A stretch of 64,000 bases of DNA from UBA6770 sp965660875 (GTDB lineage Bacteria > Bacteroidota > Bacteroidia > Flavobacteriales_G > Salibacteraceae). The first letter of the stretch is position 1. Each line of letters opens with the position of its first letter. Location of the stretch: NCBI GenBank assembly GCA_965660875.1, contig CBFIBQ010000014.1, positions 16,922 through 80,921 of the forward strand, read 5' to 3'. Shown in pieces: positions 15,841 to 24,645 of this stretch. The position numbers were made by a program, and so were the translations under genes. A model generated the notes under the pieces. The model ran no database searches. It was not told where the DNA came from and was given only the letters and a program-made list of their open reading frames with translations.

Positions 15841-17694
15841 TTAATATTCACCTCCCCATTTTCTGTTTGCATAGGGATCATTGGCTACTATGGGCAATTC
15901 AAAGGGTTGAACTAAGACTCCTGAAGTATCGTTTAAAGAATTCAAAAAGGCAATTAAATCATTTATCTCTGAATCAGATAAATGCAAACTATCTGGTGCA
16001 AGCGTCTGCTGTGCAATATCCAAATCGTTTCCCAGGCCTCCGCCTGAGTTGTAAAATTCGATTACTGTTTTGAGTGAGGAGAAGGCTCCATTATGCATAT
16101 ATGGAGCGGTTATTGAAACGTTTCGCAGTGTGGGGGTTTTGAACATTCCCTTAGTTTCCTTTGCGTTTGGGTAAGCCGTTCCATATTGACGGTATACTCC
16201 CCAATCGGTATCAAGGTTGTTAAATAATGAGTCAGTTGTAACTCCTAAAATCTCACCCTCGGTCTCTGTAAAATGAGGTGGAACTAATCCGTTGAAATGT
16301 GGGGCGAAATGACAGGTTGCGCATTGTGCTTTTCCAAAAAAGAGATTGAACCCGTTGATTTCTTCAGTGGTGTAGTTACTCAATTCCGACCGGATGTTCT
16401 TGTCAAATTTACTATCGTGGGTATTTAGGGTTCGAATAAAACTCTCTAATGCGGCTTTTACGTTATTTATATTTATTGCCGATTTCTGACCATCAAATGC
16501 CTGTTCAAACAGCTGTTTGTATTCGGTAGAAAGGTTGAGTCGTTCAATAATTTTATCTGGTGTGGTATTAAACTCCAATGGGTCGTGGATAACATTTAAT
16601 ATCTGATGGTTCATATTTTTTGATCGTAAATCGGCGAAAAATGAAGTCTGGTAAGCGCTATTGATTAGGGTAGGGGAATTGCGCAAGGTTGATTTTGTAA
16701 AACCATTGCCTATGCTCGTTTTATTTCCATCGGAATAAGCTAACTCTGGTTTATGGCAAGAGGCACAAGTCCTTTGGTTGTTATTGGATAAAATAGGGTC
16801 AAAAAACAGTGTTTTTCCAAGCTCTATTTGTAAGGCATTTAATTGCTCGTAGTTTCCTCGCATACTATAGGTATTGCTCAGGTAATTAGGGTGGAACAGA
16901 TGCTCTCCCGACGAAATCATTCGTGGAATAGAAGTAACTTCAGAGTACTGCTCATAGCCAAGCTGTTGATGTAGTTTTTTAATGTCAATTTGGATAGGAA
17001 GGAGTATTTCTTTGAATAGATGGTAATAATCAAATGTTTCACTGTTGTTAGCCTTGGTAATTTGTTGTTTTGCGATTTCTATCTTATGAATAATAGCCTC
17101 AGAACTCTGAAAAGCTTTGAGCATGAGTTGCAAATGGTTTAATACGATTTGAGCATCTGAAAACCGTAAATCGAATGCCGGAGAATCGAAACCGCTTAAA
17201 CTCAATGTTATTAGTGTAGTAATCGAAAGGTGACTGGCTTCCAATATTTCCCAATCTTGCAAGGGGATTTGTTTAATTCCTGTTTTTATTTGGTTCAATG
17301 CTTTAATAATTTGGCTGAGCTGATATAACTTCTGGTGATCATTGAGTTCATCGGAGCTTATTGCTTCTTCAAGCACTTGCAGGCCAGTTGGATGGTCAAT
17401 TTTTAAAATAGCCGCTTCGGTTTCAATACTAGGAACGGGGCCACCATTAATTGTTTTAGTAAGTGTTGGGTACCGAAATACTGCAATACTTTCTATCTCT
17501 TTATATGCTGTTCTAAGTTTGATATAGTAGGCCTTATCAGAGCCGCCACTATTCTTCCATTGTTCCGAAATAGCGATACACTTATCGATAGATAGAATAA
17601 TCTTTTGTTGAGCAGAAACGGCGGGTGAACTTGTGACAAGGCTAGTAGCTAAGTACAAAAGCACAGCGCCAAATAGAATAATTTTAATTTTCAT
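15841..17694 (-). CDS. Di-haem cytochrome c peroxidase (CcpA/MauG family) with helical N-terminal extension
   Basis: The ATG at 17694 gives 617 residues with a signal peptide; a TTG 18 bases upstream abuts a hairpin and is not used. The C-terminal half has two haem c sites, CASCHKP (about residue 320) and CATCHFAP (about 467). It also has the family block MFKTPTLRNVSITAPYMHNG. It should reduce peroxide, or oxidise another substrate, in the periplasm. About 270 helical residues precede the peroxidase domain, much longer than E. coli or Pseudomonas CcpA; such an imelysin-like extension is seen in some Bacteroidota relatives. It follows the PhoX-like gene on the same strand, separated by a strong hairpin. 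Confidence 0.88.
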   Translation of the reverse strand: MKIKIILFGAVLLYLATSLVTSSPAVSAQQKIILSIDKCIAISEQWKNSGGSDKAYYIKLRTAYKEIESIAVFRYPTLTKTINGGPVPSIETEAAILKIDHPTGLQVLEEAISSDELNDHQKLYQLSQIIKALNQIKTGIKQIPLQDWEILEASHLSITTLITLSLSGFDSPAFDLRFSDAQIVLNHLQLMLKAFQSSEAIIHKIEIAKQQITKANNSETFDYYHLFKEILLPIQIDIKKLHQQLGYEQYSEVTSIPRMISSGEHLFHPNYLSNTYSMRGNYEQLNALQIELGKTLFFDPILSNNNQRTCASCHKPELAYSDGNKTSIGNGFTKSTLRNSPTLINSAYQTSFFADLRSKNMNHQILNVIHDPLEFNTTPDKIIERLNLSTEYKQLFEQAFDGQKSAININNVKAALESFIRTLNTHDSKFDKNIRSELSNYTTEEINGFNLFFGKAQCATCHFAPHFNGLVPPHFTETEGEILGVTTDSLFNNLDTDWGVYRQYGTAYPNAKETKGMFKTPTLRNVSITAPYMHNGAFSSLKTVIEFYNSGGGLGNDLDIAQQTLAPDSLHLSDSEINDLIAFLNSLNDTSGVLVQPFELPIVANDPYANRKWGGEY

Positions 17695-17712
17695 CCGGTT
17701 ACAAATAAACAA

Positions 17713-17736
17713 GGCTGCCCCACAAATGGGGCAGCC
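17713..17736 (-). terminator. Perfect 10-pair hairpin between PhoX-like and peroxidase genes
   Basis: GGCTGCCCCA, a four-base loop CAAA and TGGGGCAGCC form an uninterrupted stem. On the minus strand it lies 24 bases after the PhoX-like stop and is followed by TTGTTTATTTG, a loose T-rich run. It may end most transcription, act as an attenuator, or stabilise the upstream mRNA. Confidence 0.65.
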
Positions 17737-17760
17737 GTAATTTCTAGAAATAGGATATTG

Positions 17761-19608
17761 CTACTGAACAACTAGTCTTTGTGTTGCTCCTGTTTTATCC
17801 AAAATAATGTAGGTGCCAGCATCTAAGTCTGAAACGTCAACAATATTCGTGTTTCTTGCCACTTTTATGCGCTGACCAAGTGAAGAATAAATCGCAACAT
17901 CAGTCACTTTACTCAAATTGATTTCTCTTGTTGCGGGATTTGGGTACAAGCTAAATTCATTGGTATTTGCTTGTTCTGAAATACCAGTAGTATCCGTAAC
18001 AGAACCATTATTAATAGTATCAGTAGGTATTTGCTGTGCTTGACTGAAAATTGTTTGATAACCAGTTACCGCTAAGGTTACTGAATGATTGAACGGAAAG
18101 TTGTTATCCGAACTTGGGTGCTGAATATTTACAAAGTATGTGCTTCCGTCAGGAGTAAATCGGCCTCCTGTTGTTTCGCAACCTTTTGGTCCCACAACAA
18201 AACGCTTTAGGTCGTTACTATGGTATTGTTTTCCTACTTTATCCTCTGTAACGTCAATCATGTAAATCTCATTCATTTTAGTTACGAAATGAGCAGGATT
18301 AGCTGGCATTCCGCCTGGGTTCATATCCTCGTTTATGGCAAGGTAAGTTCTTCCATTTATGGTAGTTGAGGCCAATCCATCAGGTGAAGATAAGTGATTT
18401 CCGTATGGAGTATAATCTCCAGTTAAGATACCACCACCTTCAATCGCAGATTCGATTTTACCAGTTGAAACATCCAATCTTAATACTCGACCCCACATAT
18501 CTGTAAAGGTGGTGTCAATACTTCCATCTTTTGCATCTAATGTGATTAAATGAGAGGCCATTACTCCACCTTTATTCACTGCACCGGCCACACTTTGTGC
18601 TCTTCCTCGTCCGGTTTCTGTTATAAAGATAGTGTTGTCGCTAATACCTTCTATCCACTCCAAACGCATAAATACTGTTGCACCTAGTGCAAAAGCTTCG
18701 TCACGTGCATTAAGCATAGTAGTTAAGTTCATGTTTAGTGGCAACCAAGATCCAGACATAGCATCAGCACTTTGCTTGTAACAATACAATTGACCTTTAC
18801 TAAAGTCTTCTGCCTTATCCGCTATAAAACGAAACAGTACCGAACCGCTTGATTTATCATCCGTTAGATACACTGTCTTCCGATCAGAAGCTATCCAGCC
18901 TCCTTCGTGGTCATAGCGTCCCATGTTGTAGTTTTTTCGAACAGCTTCTGCTTTTGCAACGTCCACCTCTACCATGTATTGAAAGTTCATATTCCGCTTG
19001 ATTGGAGTACTTATTGGTGAACCGTTGAAATTGGTAACTGTATAATCGCTGGTATCGGTTAACCCTTGAGCGGCCAAAACAGCATTTGAAGAAAACGCGC
19101 TTCCCCATTCTTCTGCGGTAAATACTTTTCCCCAAGAAGTTTGAATCCCACCGCAATTTGCTCCGGTTCCACCAACTCCAGTAAAATCTACATTTCTGAA
19201 TTTACCTTTAGGGTGATTAGCAACCTTCCAACTTTTAGTTGCTTGGTCGTAATAGGCTGTAAAAACCGTCATACCGCCACCATCTCCGTTGACAGGGTCA
19301 TTCATAACGCGTTCGTGATTTACGATTACAAAACCACTGTCGCTTCTACCATTGATGGGAACATATCCAGTAAAGTCTTGCCACTCTTTGGCTAGTGCTT
19401 TTTGACCCGATTTGTTTTCTACGGTATCCACACCGCCTACGAATAATGCATCGTATTTAATAGGTGAAGGTGGAAGTACTACCGTATTAGGGTCGCTTGC
19501 TTGTGTACCGCTATTATAAAAATCTCCAAGTAAGGTTGGAAATGGGCTTTGTGCCTGTGCTAATCCAGCAGCGGCAAAAGCAATCGAAAAAGTAATTAAT
19601 TTTTTCAT
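17761..19608 (-). CDS. PhoX/DUF839-family secreted protein with T9SS sorting domain
   Basis: The 615-residue product has a signal peptide (ending LAQAQ) and a long beta-propeller with PhoX/DUF839 features. These include VNHERVMNDPVNGDGGGMTV, YDHEGGWIASDRKTVYLTDD, FITETGRGRAQ and FTPDGSTYFVNIQHPS. PhoX enzymes are Ca/Fe-dependent alkaline phosphatases. Because catalytic residues cannot be checked fully by eye, phosphatase activity remains a suggestion. The C-terminal ~70 residues, from FSLYPNPATREINL, are a T9SS type A sorting domain, so the protein is exported to the surface. It is the first gene of a pair with the cytochrome peroxidase. Confidence 0.85.
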   Translation of the reverse strand: MKKLITFSIAFAAAGLAQAQSPFPTLLGDFYNSGTQASDPNTVVLPPSPIKYDALFVGGVDTVENKSGQKALAKEWQDFTGYVPINGRSDSGFVIVNHERVMNDPVNGDGGGMTVFTAYYDQATKSWKVANHPKGKFRNVDFTGVGGTGANCGGIQTSWGKVFTAEEWGSAFSSNAVLAAQGLTDTSDYTVTNFNGSPISTPIKRNMNFQYMVEVDVAKAEAVRKNYNMGRYDHEGGWIASDRKTVYLTDDKSSGSVLFRFIADKAEDFSKGQLYCYKQSADAMSGSWLPLNMNLTTMLNARDEAFALGATVFMRLEWIEGISDNTIFITETGRGRAQSVAGAVNKGGVMASHLITLDAKDGSIDTTFTDMWGRVLRLDVSTGKIESAIEGGGILTGDYTPYGNHLSSPDGLASTTINGRTYLAINEDMNPGGMPANPAHFVTKMNEIYMIDVTEDKVGKQYHSNDLKRFVVGPKGCETTGGRFTPDGSTYFVNIQHPSSDNNFPFNHSVTLAVTGYQTIFSQAQQIPTDTINNGSVTDTTGISEQANTNEFSLYPNPATREINLSKVTDVAIYSSLGQRIKVARNTNIVDVSDLDAGTYIILDKTGATQRLVVQ

Positions 19609-20041
19609 GTTCTTTTTTTTGTTTTAATAGATTAATTGTTCAGGACAATATTCCAAATTGGTTCTCACTTGGATCTTAGTGTGGTATTACAAAATGGTTG
19701 GATAAAGGCTAGCTTTTTCTTAGCTGAATGTTACGGTTGTCAACTCAAGATTAATTGAGTCTTACCGGGAAGGTTTACAATTCACCTTTTGGTTGGGTAA
19801 CTGTCTTATAATGTGTAATTTAGATAGATTAGTGTGAGCCGAGGTTATGATGGCTGTATATTATTACTGCTTGAACGAGTTAGCAAGTGTCAGTTTAGAA
19901 AAACATTTAATCAAACACTTTTCTCTGAAAAAAAGTTGGATGCATTAAAACTCTCGCCGAAACGAAATATTGAACAATACTGCAATAAAACAGGATCAAA
20001 AAGTGAAAAGATGCAGAGGCAAATGAAAAGCTACAGTTGGT
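19609..20041. other. Intergenic region upstream of the PhoX-like gene
   Basis: This 433-base stretch lies between the start of the PhoX-like gene and the stop of the HEAT-like gene, both on the minus strand. It should hold the promoter of the former, but no clear TTG/TAnnTTTG pair was found. A poly-A/poly-T run sits just upstream of the start codon. A plus-strand frame from 19834 has no recognisable protein features. Confidence 0.4.
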
Positions 20042-20581
20042 TTACCCAATCATATAATTGTTCAATGCCTCAACCATGCCCAAGAGCAGTTCTTTGTTTT
20101 CTGAATTGTCCATAATGGCATCTTTTATCTGGGTGTTGGCTTCAACAATTTGTTCATCGGTAGGGGAGTTTTTGAAAGATTCAACAATAGTCAAGCATTC
20201 TAAGCATACCATATAATCTGATTTTGTAGCAAGGTTGACTATTTCTTCAAGATAGGGGAGTGCGTCCAATCTGGATTGCCAAAAAACTTGAAGGATAAAC
20301 ACACGGATTCCCTCGTACTTTTCTTCATTGAGCGCTTCAATTAATGGTTCGGCAGCGTTCTGATCTTTTAGGTCATTCAGTAAACTAACAACAGTTCCAA
20401 AAACGTTATCATTTTCCGTTGCAGATAACAAATCCAATAAAGGTATGATCATGGCTGCGTTGCCATTTTCTCTAAGTTTTTTTACCGCTTTTATGGTTTT
20501 TTCTTCATTATTTGAAGCAAATACCTTTCGCAGAGACTCCTCTTGTTTTGCCAGTTGTGCTTTTGATTTAACCACTTTCAT
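20042..20581 (-). CDS. HEAT-repeat-like helical protein
   Basis: The 179-residue protein is all-helical with repeated ~30-35-residue helix pairs, such as AVKKLRENGNAAMIIPLLDLL and VVSLLNDLKDQNAAEPLIEAL. These fit HEAT/ARM-type solenoids and suggest a protein-binding scaffold in the cytoplasm. There is no signal peptide. It overlaps the stop of yggS by one base (TAATG), so its translation is coupled to that gene. Confidence 0.75.
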   Translation of the reverse strand: MKVVKSKAQLAKQEESLRKVFASNNEEKTIKAVKKLRENGNAAMIIPLLDLLSATENDNVFGTVVSLLNDLKDQNAAEPLIEALNEEKYEGIRVFILQVFWQSRLDALPYLEEIVNLATKSDYMVCLECLTIVESFKNSPTDEQIVEANTQIKDAIMDNSENKELLLGMVEALNNYMIG

Positions 20582-21240
20582 TAATTATAGTTTCTTGCTC
20601 CAAAAATAGCGCTTCCTATGCGCACCATATTGCTTCCACAGTTCATGGCAATTTTATAATCGCCACTCATACCCGTGCTCAATATATTAAGTGTAGGATT
20701 TAATTGTTGTTGTGCGTCAAAGAATTTTTTCAACCCCTTAAACTCTTCTTCAATTTGTTGTTCTTTTTCCGTATTAGTGGCCATTCCCATTAAGCCAACT
20801 ACCCTTACATTAGGAAATGTGTTTTCTTTCAGTTCTTTAAGTAAAAGCTCCGCCTCTTCATATGGCAACCCAAATTTGGTTTCTTCTTTTGCTATGCGCA
20901 GCTGTATCAAAACATCAATGGTACGTTCGCATTGAGCCGCTCGCTTTTGAATTTCTTTGGTCAATTTACGACTGTCTACAGCATGTATTAGGTGAACGAA
21001 AGGGGCAATGTACTTTACTTTATTCCGCTGCAAATGACCAATCAAATGCCACCGAATATTTTTTGGTAATGCTTCGTACTTGTCTACCAGTTCTTGTACT
21101 TTATTTTCTCCGTAGTCTAGGTGTCCAGTTTCAAGGGCTTCTTCAATTGCCGCATTTGGTTTTGTTTTAGAAACGGCAACTAATGTGACGTTTTCTTTCA
21201 GTGTGGCCTTTATATCTTCTAGGTTTTCTTTTACGCTCAT
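20581..21240 (-). CDS. yggS: YggS/PROSC-family PLP-binding protein
   Basis: The ATG at 21240 gives 219 residues; a GTG three codons upstream is less likely. The PLP-binding lysine is in VAVSKTKPNAAIEEAL, and the blocks GENKVQELVDKYE, WHLIGHLQRNKVKYI and LSTGMSGDYKIAMNCGSNMVRIGSAIFG are diagnostic. The family binds pyridoxal phosphate without clear catalysis and keeps PLP and amino-acid pools balanced. It heads a two-gene unit with the HEAT-like protein. Confidence 0.93.
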   Translation of the reverse strand: MSVKENLEDIKATLKENVTLVAVSKTKPNAAIEEALETGHLDYGENKVQELVDKYEALPKNIRWHLIGHLQRNKVKYIAPFVHLIHAVDSRKLTKEIQKRAAQCERTIDVLIQLRIAKEETKFGLPYEEAELLLKELKENTFPNVRVVGLMGMATNTEKEQQIEEEFKGLKKFFDAQQQLNPTLNILSTGMSGDYKIAMNCGSNMVRIGSAIFGARNYN

Positions 21241-21298
21241 AGTTGCCACAAAAGTCTAAATTTATTCAAAGGCTTAGAATTAAAAGGCGTTAAAGGGC

Positions 21299-21772
21299 TT
21301 AGCGAATTCTATCCAAGCTTTTGATAAGATGCTCATCCTTTTTAATTCCACGCATTGCCATTATTAAGGCAGCAGCTGCAACAATTGGCAGGAAACTGGG
21401 CCATAAATAATTGATACTGGGCGTAGTACCTTCAAATAACGCATTGGGTATACTTGAAGTGGCAAAGAAAACCAAGCCAATACTTACCAGCTGAGCGAAA
21501 ATGTTAAGTGAAACCAAACGCAATTGAAGCTTTCTATTCTTATAGTTGAATAGAGCAGAAATGGATAGTAATAAGCTAAACACAGTAACTGCGCTTAAAC
21601 TGAGGTTTGGGGTTTCAAATAGCACCTCGGAGGTATCTTGGTAGTACAAACCAATCACTTTCATGAAATAAAAACTGCCGTTAACTTCAAAGCTAGCGAA
21701 GGTTGTAAAGGCAAAAATTAGAGTAACAATTGCGGCAGCGACTATAAAAACGGATTGTATGCGTTGAATCAT
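21299..21772 (-). CDS. DUF4293 family membrane protein
   Basis: The 157-residue product starts MIQRIQSVFIVAAAIV and has four hydrophobic segments, the pattern of the Bacteroidota-specific DUF4293 family. Function is unknown. A TATTTTTG box lies on the minus strand at about 21796-21789, giving it a likely own promoter although DUF4105 is just upstream. Confidence 0.85.
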   Translation of the reverse strand: MIQRIQSVFIVAAAIVTLIFAFTTFASFEVNGSFYFMKVIGLYYQDTSEVLFETPNLSLSAVTVFSLLLSISALFNYKNRKLQLRLVSLNIFAQLVSIGLVFFATSSIPNALFEGTTPSINYLWPSFLPIVAAAALIMAMRGIKKDEHLIKSLDRIR

Positions 21773-21805
21773 GTTTAAGACTTTGTTGCAAAAATAGGTA
21801 ATCGA

Positions 21806-23017
21806 CTATGCGCGCACATTTTTGTGCTGCATTCTTTGCTTAATAAGATTAAACCATCCCAATCGATCTGAGTTTCTGTAGAACAACCAAATCAGTATTG
21901 GTAAATACATTTCATTGAGATTTTGTGGCAGCACAGCCCAAAATACAATACAGAGTAGCAAAATGAAGTTTACTCCATGCATAATCAAGCTGCTAAACTT
22001 TCTTGTGCCTTTTATCAATATGCCCAACCCAAATGGCAGGTACAATGGCATTGCCCAAAGTATGTTCCAGTTTGGTCGGGTGCCGTTATGATCCGTTACA
22101 AACCACAGAAAGAACACCAGCCACCCAGCGATGCCAACAATGGTGTAAAACAATCCATCAATAGTTGAAATAAGCCAAGGTAACTTACTCATCAGCACTA
22201 CATTGTGCAGCAAGATGAAAATAATAAAGAACACCACCGGATGAAACCAATTAAAGCCTTCACTTATTCTTGGCTTAGCATCTACAATCAACTTATTGGA
22301 GACTACCAAAGGCTCCATTCCTTTTTGTGTTTTTATGGTTGCACGGTCAAATTCATCCATCAAATAATCCGGCAAGAATGTTTTTAAGTAAGGAGTACAT
22401 TCCTTATCGCAGGGAGTTCCTAAGCCTAGGTCTATACCTATGTCTGACCAGGGCATATTGATCAAGTAAAGGTCTATCATGTTGCGAAAAGTTTTTTTGT
22501 GCTCTAGGGCCAAAAAATTATACTGCATTTGGGTGTCCAAAACCGATTCAAAAACGTCTCTAGGGCGTGTGCTGCAATTGTCATAGAAAAAATCGTAGAG
22601 GTAGTAGCTGTTCTCGGGTTTGCTGTTTTCAATTAAAAATTCAAACACTTGTTGTTTCTGAAGGGAATCTAAATTGAGCGTTTGTTCTCTAACCCAACGA
22701 TTTTCGTATTGATAGCCGGCTACAAATCGATCGTATGGTTGTATAGAAAGCCTATAATTGAGCTTACCCATAGTAAACTGAAAGTAGAAATCGTCCGTAA
22801 AGGCAAAAGTTCCATAATTGAATGCTAGGTCTATTTTTTGAACATCATCTTTTACCCGAATTGCAGTATGGCCAAAAATAGAGTAGAGGTCGTTACCTGG
22901 ACCACAAGTCAGCAGACTAACTTTAGCGTCATTTGAAAGTGCAGATAATTGGGATTTGGCTTGTCCAGCGGCAAAAAACAACATCAACACGCATAAAAGT
23001 TGGGCCAGCTTATTCAT
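21806..23017 (-). CDS. DUF4105 (Lnb-like) membrane protein
   Basis: The 403-residue protein has a signal peptide (ending QAKSQ). A DUF4105 domain (about 30-210) follows, with LLTCGPGNDLYSIFGHTAIR and YYLYDFFYDNCSTRPRD, and then about five transmembrane helices (about 240-390). The conserved His and Cys/Asn blocks resemble the Lnb N-terminal periplasmic domain, a cysteine-peptidase-like fold; activity is unproven. The start overlaps the stop of the rfbC-like gene by one base, so it is expressed with the sugar genes. Confidence 0.87.
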   Translation of the reverse strand: MNKLAQLLCVLMLFFAAGQAKSQLSALSNDAKVSLLTCGPGNDLYSIFGHTAIRVKDDVQKIDLAFNYGTFAFTDDFYFQFTMGKLNYRLSIQPYDRFVAGYQYENRWVREQTLNLDSLQKQQVFEFLIENSKPENSYYLYDFFYDNCSTRPRDVFESVLDTQMQYNFLALEHKKTFRNMIDLYLINMPWSDIGIDLGLGTPCDKECTPYLKTFLPDYLMDEFDRATIKTQKGMEPLVVSNKLIVDAKPRISEGFNWFHPVVFFIIFILLHNVVLMSKLPWLISTIDGLFYTIVGIAGWLVFFLWFVTDHNGTRPNWNILWAMPLYLPFGLGILIKGTRKFSSLIMHGVNFILLLCIVFWAVLPQNLNEMYLPILIWLFYRNSDRLGWFNLIKQRMQHKNVRA

Positions 23018-23556
23018 TAAAAAGGGGACTTAAAATCTTTAAGCGCTGGGAATTTTAAATCGCGGTCGGAGTGGATGCCGTTTTTAGTTGGCCAATCGTA
23101 ACCAAAAGAATCGAATAGAACTCCACCATCATTTTTTGGGCTGTGCACTGTGCTGGTTAAATAAACCATGCATGTATTGTCTTCTTTAACGTAAAAACCA
23201 TGCGCTGTTCCTTTAGGTAAATACACTCCTTTAGAGTTCGTTCCGGTTAACTCTACCGTATGAAACTGACCGTAAGTAGGAGAGTCTTTTCGAATGTCTA
23301 GAATAACATCAATCAGACTACCCGAAGTGCAATACACAATCTTTTCGTGATCGTCTGGCGGGGTTTGAAAATGCATTCCGCGAATTACATTTTTGTTGTT
23401 TACCGAATAAAAGCTTTCTTTAAATTCGGTTTGAAGCCCATGCTCTGCTAATTTTTCTGCATGAAAAGGTTTTACAAAAGCGCCTCTTTCATCTCTTACT
23501 GAAAAAAAATTTATTTCTAGTACGCCTGGAATCGGTGTTGGGTCAAAGCCTGTCAT
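23017..23556 (-). CDS. dTDP-4-dehydrorhamnose 3,5-epimerase (RfbC) family sugar epimerase
   Basis: The 179-residue cupin-fold epimerase has DERGAFVKPFHAEKL, NVIRGMHFQTPP (catalytic His), a long DVILDIRKDSPTYG block and PKGTAHGFYV. These are all RfbC features. In this gene order the substrate is likely a CDP-4-keto-6-deoxyhexose made by RfbF/RfbG rather than the dTDP form (inference from neighbours). It overlaps rfbG by one base. Confidence 0.85.
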   Translation of the reverse strand: MTGFDPTPIPGVLEINFFSVRDERGAFVKPFHAEKLAEHGLQTEFKESFYSVNNKNVIRGMHFQTPPDDHEKIVYCTSGSLIDVILDIRKDSPTYGQFHTVELTGTNSKGVYLPKGTAHGFYVKEDNTCMVYLTSTVHSPKNDGGVLFDSFGYDWPTKNGIHSDRDLKFPALKDFKSPF

Positions 23557-24635
23557 TAGCGCTCAAAAAATTTCGCAATTTGAAACTCCGTGAAGGATTT
23601 TATGTCCTGTCCTTCTTTAGTGGCTTTATACCATGCTATGGTCTCCTGAACAGCTTCGCGTGCCGAGTATTTTGGCTGCCAATTGAGTTCCGTTTTAGCC
23701 TTAGTTATATCCAACCGCAACAAACCGGCTTCGTGCACTTTTTTGGGATTTGCGCTGACATCGAATGCACCAGTGCCCCAAACGTCAATCGCTTCTTCAA
23801 CCAGCTCTTTTACCGTCATTCGTTCCGACGGTTCCGGGCCAAAGTTGTATGCCTGTGCAAATTTTACAGGATCCTCCACCATTTTTGCTCCAAGTACCAG
23901 ATAACCGTGCAGAGGGTCCAACACATGTTGCCAAGGTCGCACAGAGTCTGGGTTGCGCACCAATATAATTTCATCTGCCGTCAGTGCTCGTGCAATGTCG
24001 GGTAATATGCGGTTTTCACTCCAATCGCCTCCTCCAATCACATTTCCCGATCGCACCGAGGCAATAGATGTGTGGTGTTCGTTGTATTGCTCTGGATTAA
24101 AAAATGATAACCTATAACTCGTTGTCGCTAATTCGCAGCAGGCTTTTGAATTACTGTATGGATCGTAACCACCCAAAGGCTCGTGCTCCTGATATGGCGC
24201 TTCGCGTTCTTTGTTTTCATACACCTTATCCGTGGTAATCATAATGGCCTTGCACGGGTAGTTGATTTCTCGCAATGCATCCAGCACATGTACGGTTCCC
24301 ATTACGTTTGTTTGAAAGGTCTCCACTGGATTTACATACGAGTCGATTACTAAGGCTTGTGCGGCCATGTGAAAAATAAAATCGGGCCTAAATTTATCAA
24401 TTTCACGATGCAGTTTTTCTCTGTTTCGAATATCCCCAATTACGCTCTCACAATACAATTCTGCTCGAACTTGATGATAAAGCGCATTATGTTCCAATGG
24501 TGGTAGCGCATAACCTTTAACTTCAGCACCCAATTCTCTGAGCAGCAAAACAAGCCATGTTCCTTTGAATCCTGTGTGACCGGTTACGAATACTTTTTTT
24601 CCTTCGTAAATTGTTCTTAATTGCTCAAAAGTCAT
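23556..24635 (-). CDS. rfbG: CDP-glucose 4,6-dehydratase
   Basis: The ATG at 24635 gives 359 residues and places the Rossmann motif VFVTGHTGFKGTWL near the N-terminus; the longer frame to 24686 would overlap rfbF. The short-chain dehydrogenase catalytic region is modified as in RfbG (ITTDKVYENKE and GYDPYSNSKACCE, in place of the plain YxxxK). SVRSGNVIGGGDWSENRILPD is typical of CDP-glucose 4,6-dehydratases. It makes CDP-4-keto-6-deoxyglucose, an NAD-dependent step in deoxysugar synthesis for surface polysaccharide. Confidence 0.93.
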   Translation of the reverse strand: MTFEQLRTIYEGKKVFVTGHTGFKGTWLVLLLRELGAEVKGYALPPLEHNALYHQVRAELYCESVIGDIRNREKLHREIDKFRPDFIFHMAAQALVIDSYVNPVETFQTNVMGTVHVLDALREINYPCKAIMITTDKVYENKEREAPYQEHEPLGGYDPYSNSKACCELATTSYRLSFFNPEQYNEHHTSIASVRSGNVIGGGDWSENRILPDIARALTADEIILVRNPDSVRPWQHVLDPLHGYLVLGAKMVEDPVKFAQAYNFGPEPSERMTVKELVEEAIDVWGTGAFDVSANPKKVHEAGLLRLDITKAKTELNWQPKYSAREAVQETIAWYKATKEGQDIKSFTEFQIAKFFER

Positions 24636-24645
24636 AGGTCTATTG

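Noticed and set aside
19834..20115. 93-codon plus-strand frame
   Set aside because: It overlaps the HEAT-like gene on the other strand, starts with GTG, is rich in Cys/Ser/Lys without a domain pattern and has no promoter-like sequence.
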